This document shows positions 47,501-52,241 of a DNA stretch of 52,241 nt, in pieces. This stretch comes from G026625185 sp963727835 (GTDB taxonomy: Bacteria; Desulfobacterota; WTBG01; JAGOGO01), in NCBI GenBank assembly GCA_963727835.1, contig CAVSIB010000008.1:1-52241 (forward strand), read 5' to 3'. Under the pieces are notes generated by a model, which had not been told where the DNA came from, did not search any database, and was given only the letters and a program-made list of their open reading frames with translations. Position numbers and translations under genes: made by a program. Position 1 is the first letter of the stretch; each line of letters begins with the position of its first letter.

Positions 47501-50425
47501 AGACCTTTCCGGCTCGTGCGGTCAGAATCGCCCGAAGGGTTCCATTCGAGAAGCCGCTTGTTCCCAACCACCATTCGCCAGATGGTGCGTAGAACAGCAT
47601 CAATACTGAAAAATGCCTCGTAGGGCAGACACAGAAGCGTAAAGGCAGTCTGGCCAAGGCTCCGCCCGCTCGCCGCGGAGTGGCCGGAAATGTGCTGAAC
47701 AAGAAGGACATCCCCCGGCTTCTGAAGCAGATCCATGAACGAGGTAATCAAAGAAGGGATCACGATGATCCCCATCACCGATAAGGTCCAGAACCAGGGC
47801 GACGGGCAAAACCGTCCAGCCCGAGGAGAAGCAGGAGGGTCAATGCCAAAGGCGAGAGGCTCCGCCGAAGGTTGTCGAAAATCTTCCAGCGGGAGAGCAG
47901 GGAGAGGGAATTTTTCTGAAAACGCGCATCCGGGCCGGGCACACCCGGCAGCAGCCATCTGAGAAGCTGCCAGTCCCCGCGAATCCAGCGGTGCCTCCGG
48001 CTCACGTCCGCGCTGTAGCGGGAGGGGTATTCCTCGTATAACTGCACATCACTCAAAAGCCCTGCCCGCGCATAGCACCCTTCGATAAGATCGTGGCTCA
48101 ATATCCGATTCTCAGGGAAACGTCCCTTGAGGGCGTGCTCGAATGCATCAACCTCATAGATGCCCTTACCGATAAAGGAGCCTTCTTCGAAAAGGTCCTG
48201 GTAAACATCAGAGACAACCCGGGTATAAGGATCGATGCCGGCATCGCTTCCCCACATGCGGGCATACCGTGACCGGTTCGTGCTGGGCAGGCTCACGGCC
48301 ACCCGTGGCTGAAGGATACCGTACCCGGCACCGATACGTTGCTTGTTTTCATCGTAGTGCGGACGATTCAGCGGGTGCGCCATGGCCCCCACAAGCTGCC
48401 ACGCCGCGTCGCGCGGGAGTTGGGTATCCGTATCAAGAGTAATGATGTATTTCACCTTCCCTAATACTTCCGAATTTCCGACGATGAACGAAAAGCAATC
48501 CCGTGAGCCGCCACGGAGAAAGGAATTCAGATCCGCAAGCTTTCCCCGCTTACGTTCGTAACCCATCCAGATATTTTCCTGGGAATTCAAGCGCCGTGGA
48601 CGATGGAAAAGGAAGAAGGTGTCGTCTGTTGAAGTTCGGTATTTCTCGTTCAGCGCTTCTATTCTCTTCCGGGCTAGCGCTAACAAGGGCTCATCCTCGG
48701 GTAGGGTTTCCTCGTCGGCATCCCGAAAATCGGTAAGCAGGGCAAAAAGCAGATTTTCGTCCCTGTTTGCCAGGAACCTGACTTCCAGCGCATCCATCAG
48801 CTGCTCGATATTTTCATTGCCGGTGATCATCGTGGGGACCACGACCAGAGCAGACGATTCAGGTGGAATTCCTTTGGAGAAGTCCATCCGCGGGCAGGGG
48901 ACGGGGCGCCACAAGGAGCGTCGTCAGCCAGTTCGCCAGGGCTATGGCTAATTGGCTTACGCCGAGAAGCGAGAGCATCCCTAAAACCCACAGCAAAGCG
49001 CCGTGCAATCCATGGGAATAAGCCTTTGCAAGCAAACACCCAGTAAAGATTGCCGTGATCACACCGATCGTGCCAAGATAGAAAAGCAAAGGAAATCGGT
49101 GAATTATCTTTTTGATCGTATCAGTGAAAGATACGCGCACTCCGGCACGCCCTTCGAGCTCAGCCGACCCCTTGTCGATAAGGTAGAAGCCGACATGTTT
49201 CGCCCGATCGTCGCCGCTTCCCTGCCCTCCCTGGCAAGGCGGATTGCTTCTCGCGCCACCTCGCTTTCGGACAATGGGCTGCTCTTCGCAATCTTCTCCA
49301 CCACGTGACGGTACTGATCACGGGTCGCAAAATCCATGGTTTCATACACGCCGGCAGGGTCCTCACCGAGTGTATCTTCCACAACGCTCATGGTTTCGAC
49401 GAATTTGCGCCAATCCATAGCGCCCAGGAAACGGAGGCTACCGATACTGTTGCTGATGGAAAGCTGATCTGCCGCTTGTTGCTGGTTCTCCGATTGGATT
49501 AATTGTTCAATCGTCAGGCTTGACTCTGAGAGTTGCTGCTCAATCCAGGTAAGTGGCAATGCGAGAGCGGGACCCCGCCCCTGCAGGCGGCGTGTAAGCT
49601 CCGCGACAAAGGAGCTCACCATGGGAGGCTTCGAACGCACCATGTCGGCAATGACCAGGATTAAATCCTTAGGGTTCTGTTCGGCGGTCTCGGTAATCCT
49701 GTCCGCCCAATAATCGGCATGGTTCCGGTCGATCCTGTCGGCAGCAATCCGTGTTGCAACGCGCCGGAGATTCTCGATCAGCGCCAGGCGCAGCATGATG
49801 GGGATCGCCCATAATTCGCCCAGCTTCAGCACGGTAACCGTCTGATAGGCCTCGACGAAACTGGTGAGGCTCTCTGGATCCACCCGGCCATCGCCGTGAG
49901 AGATCGTCTCCAGCGCAATCTCGTACACACGGGGAAGCCCGGATGACGGACCATTTTTCAAACGAGGCAGTCCCTTGCTGTAACCCTTGGGCAGATGTCG
50001 CTTGGCCGTGCGAATCTGTTCTTCAATGAGATAAAAGTTGTCAAGGAGCCATTCCCCTGCCGGGGTAATCCTCCGGTTTCCTTTTACGGCCTCGGTAAGC
50101 AGGTCGCGAACTTCATGGAGGACGCATTCATTCTCACCCAGGCGTGTCAGCAGTTGTTCGGGGATGTCGTCTGTGCTCACGGTGTGTGTGCGGCAAGGGT
50201 CTTGCCGTGCTCCTCCATCTGTGCGGCGGTGAACAACTCCGATCGGAGCGGTTGCTCCTCATCAATGCGTCTTTGCGCCGGATGTTTTCCACGAAGACGC
50301 GCCCACAAATAGGGCAGGTTCCCGATAATTTTCTTGCTGAAGACCGTCAAATTAAAGATCTCCTTGTTTAGAAAGAAAGCGTAAAGCAACCGAATGGTAG
50401 CTATGGTAACATTGAGACCACCCAC
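41517..50425 (-). pseudogene. ndvB: Cyclic beta-glucan synthase, NdvB/Cgs type, multiply frameshifted
   Basis: Full gene would encode about 2960 aa, near the size of Brucella Cgs, an inner-membrane enzyme making periplasmic cyclic beta-1,2-glucans. The N-terminal part (from 50425) has AGEWLLDNFYLIEEQI. Membrane helices flank a GT84 domain with ITLDTDTQLPRD and RRHRWIRGDWQ. The C-terminal two-thirds hold two glycoamylase/phosphorylase-like repeats (GH94 type, GSGDWNDAMN). The frame breaks near 50185 (CA repeat), 49230, 48895, 47820, 46580 and 41840 (run of seven G). A low-complexity insert lies at about 46580-46690. GC-rich against the backbone. Either a decaying transferred gene or an error-rich assembly. 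Confidence 0.9.
46580..46690 (-). repeat. Insertion-like segment inside the glucan synthase
   Basis: Between NELGSNLDTKLPS and the restored ENQAAWWARAF there is a charged stretch (AHRGGDEEPTQAYMEVRRGE and following) with no counterpart expected in NdvB. It contains the palindromic GTACATGGAAGTAC-like core. The other frame has a stop within it. It looks like a small palindromic element that landed in the linker before the WWARAF region. Confidence 0.45.
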
Positions 50426-50671
50426 GTCTGAAGTTGTCGCCGGTAATATTTTTAGGTAGGGTCAGGTTAGTGAATAAAATTAGTTTACACCTTTAACTTT
50501 TGAGATACCAGTTTTATATTACTTACGAATTGCTTCAAATAAGACATTGCCCACGGGATAGTTTAGTAAGGATCGTTGCCTCACAAAGAGGTGTTACCAA
50601 ACACCAACCACAGAAAAAGGGTTGGAGGTGGGTCCCCGATCAAAAAATATAATGAATCGAAATCCAGAGCG

Positions 50672-51552
50672 GCTGATAATCGCGGGAAGCAATTGCGAGG
50701 TTAGCCCAACGGCAAGTGCCAGGGAAAACAGAAATGAGTCCAGGACTGGTCGCGCCAAATAAACATTGATGGCAAAGATGGCGACAACCAGGACAGAGTG
50801 TCACTTCCATGAGGAAGTAACCGAATTTCTGGATGCCGCGTTCAAATTCCGTTTTCTTCGGTCTGAGTTTTAGTCGCTCGGACACTTGGCCGAACTCGGT
50901 TTCCTTGCCGGTGCGAATAATCAGCGCCGTTGCGCTGCCGCTCACCACATGGGTTCCCATCCAAAGAGCGTTTGTCCGTTGACCCAGTGGAGTTTCTGCC
51001 GGTAAAACCGCCACTACTTTTTCGACTGGGAAAGTTTCCCCCGTCAGCATAGCCTCATCAATGAAAAGATCGTTGGATTCCTGAACCAGAGCGTTTCCGG
51101 GGACTATGTCGCCAGCGTTCAGGATTACGATATCGCCGGGCACTATCTCTTCAACTGGAATTTCTTTAGAGCTTCCATCACGCAGCACCGCCGCTTTAAT
51201 CTGCACGATGGAAAGCAGTTTCTCCACAGCGTTGCTTCCACCGCGATCCTGCCAAAAACCGAGCAAGCCGCTGACGGGAACAATTGAAAGAATAATAAAT
51301 AGCATCAACTGGATCACGTACAAGAAAAGACAACCCCCTTGCGAATACAAGGATTAGGATGATCGGAGTTTTGAATTGGACAAGCAATAGGGCCAACACA
51401 CCCGACCGCTTTTGGGGCTTTAATAGATTAGCGCCATAGCTTGCGAAGCGCTGTCTGGCTTCAACGCTCGTCAATCCTTCCTTTGCCGTTTGAAGTTTTT
51501 GGAGCATCTCCACGACCGAGATGCTCCAAAAAGCCGGAGGGAGTTGGTTCAT
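50672..51552 (-). pseudogene. Truncated Mg-type P-type ATPase
   Basis: N-terminal third of a cation-transporting P-type ATPase (MgtA-like): LPPAFWSISVVEMLQKLQTA, then the actuator domain with ALVQESNDLFIDEAMLTGE (TGE motif) and FEKGI-like FERGIQKFGYFLMEVTL. It needs two frameshift corrections (near 51305 and 50800) and stops at LTSQLLPAIIS, before the DKTGT phosphorylation site. AAGGAG precedes ATG 51552. It cannot work as a pump. Repeats A3/C2 lie just upstream. Confidence 0.85.
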
Positions 51553-51579
51553 CCTATGTTACTCCTTTAGAAATGTCGC

Positions 51580-51836
51580 CTAACTGTGTTTATTTCGATC
51601 AATATAAAAACTCAAAATAAAATGCCTGCTTTCCAATATAACAAACCTTGAAAGTCCTTTAAAAAGAGGCCTTAACGGTTGTTGCTAAACATTATTTAAA
51701 AAATCACTCGTTTATTCAAGAGCATTATAATCATCAGTATAACACCCCTATCAAATACCTTAGATTTGACCGGTTAGGCTGACCCGAAAAACAAAAAAGG
51801 CCCATCACCTTGTAACCTAGCAATCAGGCCTTTTTT
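51580..51836. repeat. Dispersed repeat A3 with bidirectional terminator
   Basis: Counterpart of 39945-40200. It ends in a perfect 10-bp stem AAAAAAGGCC (51793-51802) and GGCCTTTTTT (51827-51836) enclosing 24 nt, able to terminate on either strand. The loop sequence GATTGCTAGGTTACAAGGT (minus) recurs with changes in the other family members. Confidence 0.6.
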
Positions 51837-51954
51837 CCTCTCCTTACTCATTGCAGGCTTTCGCTTGAGAGACAAGATTTTTTTGCAATGTGATTATTGT
51901 TTCCTGAGTTTTGATAATTTTTATTCTTTTAACCCGAAGGAGAGAAAAAGTCAA
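51793..51954 (-). ncRNA. Candidate short RNA unit C2
   Basis: Minus strand TTGACT (51954-51949), 17-bp spacer, TAAAAG (51931-51926), start near 51919, terminator at 51836-51793: about 126 nt. The promoter and first 35 nt repeat those before cvfB (3010-3083). Inside, ATTGCA/TGCAAT encloses CTTG/CAAG, so a structured RNA is possible. Confidence 0.5.
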
Positions 51955-51977
51955 TAATAATGAATATCCTGGTAATA

Positions 51978-52002
51978 AAAAACCCCGCATTTCTGTGGGT
52001 TT
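51978..52002 (-). terminator. Minus-strand terminator near the right edge
   Basis: Stem AAACCC/GGGTTT with an imperfect inner part, followed on the minus strand by six T residues. It would end a transcript entering from the right, beyond the window. Confidence 0.5.
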
Positions 52003-52241
52003 CTCAAAAGAAATGGAGGATGTTTATCCTTTTTTTAAAAATTAGCAAATTTTAAAGGCTTCAGTCAACCGGATAGCGGTTTGCGGTTTTGATATTGATT
52101 TTAAAAAAAAATTATGATAATTTAAAAATAATTGAAATACACTTCTTCCTTTTTGTGTTTTTAATTAATAAACTTAAGTTATTCTTTTTGTTTTATTAGG
52201 TAGTAAAATAATTAGTAAAATAATCATTAAATTAACTTGAC

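Larger units (their letters stand above)
51553..52241. other. Right-end intergenic region
   Basis: Holds repeat A3, short RNA unit C2 and the terminator at 51978. From 52010 to the end the sequence is very AT-rich without a gene. The final bases TTGAC could be the -35 of a plus-strand promoter cut by the window edge. Confidence 0.5.

Overview
The window is a chromosomal segment from an anaerobic, probably fatty-acid-oxidising bacterium of the Deltaproteobacteria sensu lato or a neighbouring phylum. This is inferred from four things: acyl-CoA dehydrogenase, EtfAB and a membrane FeS oxidoreductase (EMO type) in one operon; formate-tetrahydrofolate ligase next to a CooC-type ATPase remnant; a tRNA cluster followed by tig-clpP-clpX-lon; and a glucosyl-3-phosphoglycerate (compatible solute) gene set. 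Species cannot be named from the sequence. Base composition is mosaic: AT-rich intergenic regions and cvfB, middle-GC housekeeping genes, and clearly GC-richer blocks (the ABC-F gene; the peptidoglycan genes at 36-40 kb; the cyclic glucan synthase at 41.5-50.4 kb) that look acquired.

Layout. 0-2.9 kb: end of an unknown gene, a YbiT-like ABC-F ATPase and a CvfB-like S1 protein, the last two both preceded by intrinsic-terminator hairpins. 3.5-6.6 kb: an NRAMP-related transporter, a soluble PRC/MgtE_N/CBS protein and a tiny membrane protein, behind a long leader. 6.6-12.6 kb: TatA, then a compatible-solute locus (second glycosyltransferase, GpgS, HAD phosphatase) and an SSF symporter. 12.6-17.9 kb: minus-strand operon acd-etfB-etfA-EMO-biotin carrier, with single-base frameshifts in etfA and EMO. 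18.4-24.6 kb: tRNA-Arg-His-Arg-Lys-Leu, tig, clpP, clpX (frameshifted), lon, tRNA-Val. 24.7-29.6 kb: REP-like palindromes, second TatA, a lipoprotein, cooC remnant, fhs, IS remnant. 29.6-35.1 kb: SbcCD, an HPD-less J-domain protein, YtxH protein. 35.6-40.5 kb: gene remnant, secreted proteins, a MepK/LdtD-like pair, dodecin. 41-51.6 kb: a tRNA-Val 3' remnant, an NdvB-type cyclic beta-glucan synthase broken by at least six frameshifts, and a truncated P-type ATPase.

The most interesting undescribed pattern is a set of four or five short intergenic units, all read on the minus strand: a strong promoter (TTGAYT, 17-bp spacer, A/T-rich -10) followed about 110-145 nt later by an intrinsic hairpin. 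Four of the hairpins clearly belong to one sequence family. Units stand in front of cvfB, ytxH, dodecin and the P-type ATPase. In two of them the promoter spacer holds the dyad AACCT-N4-AGGTT. They could be multicopy small RNAs, attenuated leaders or promoter-carrying mobile repeats. The second is the NRAMP/MgtE_N operon, which separates a Mg-sensor-like module from an NRAMP-type permease with a non-canonical ion site.

Several housekeeping genes carry single-base indels, so sequencing error cannot be separated from real decay by reading alone. This matters most for clpX, etfA, EMO and the glucan synthase.
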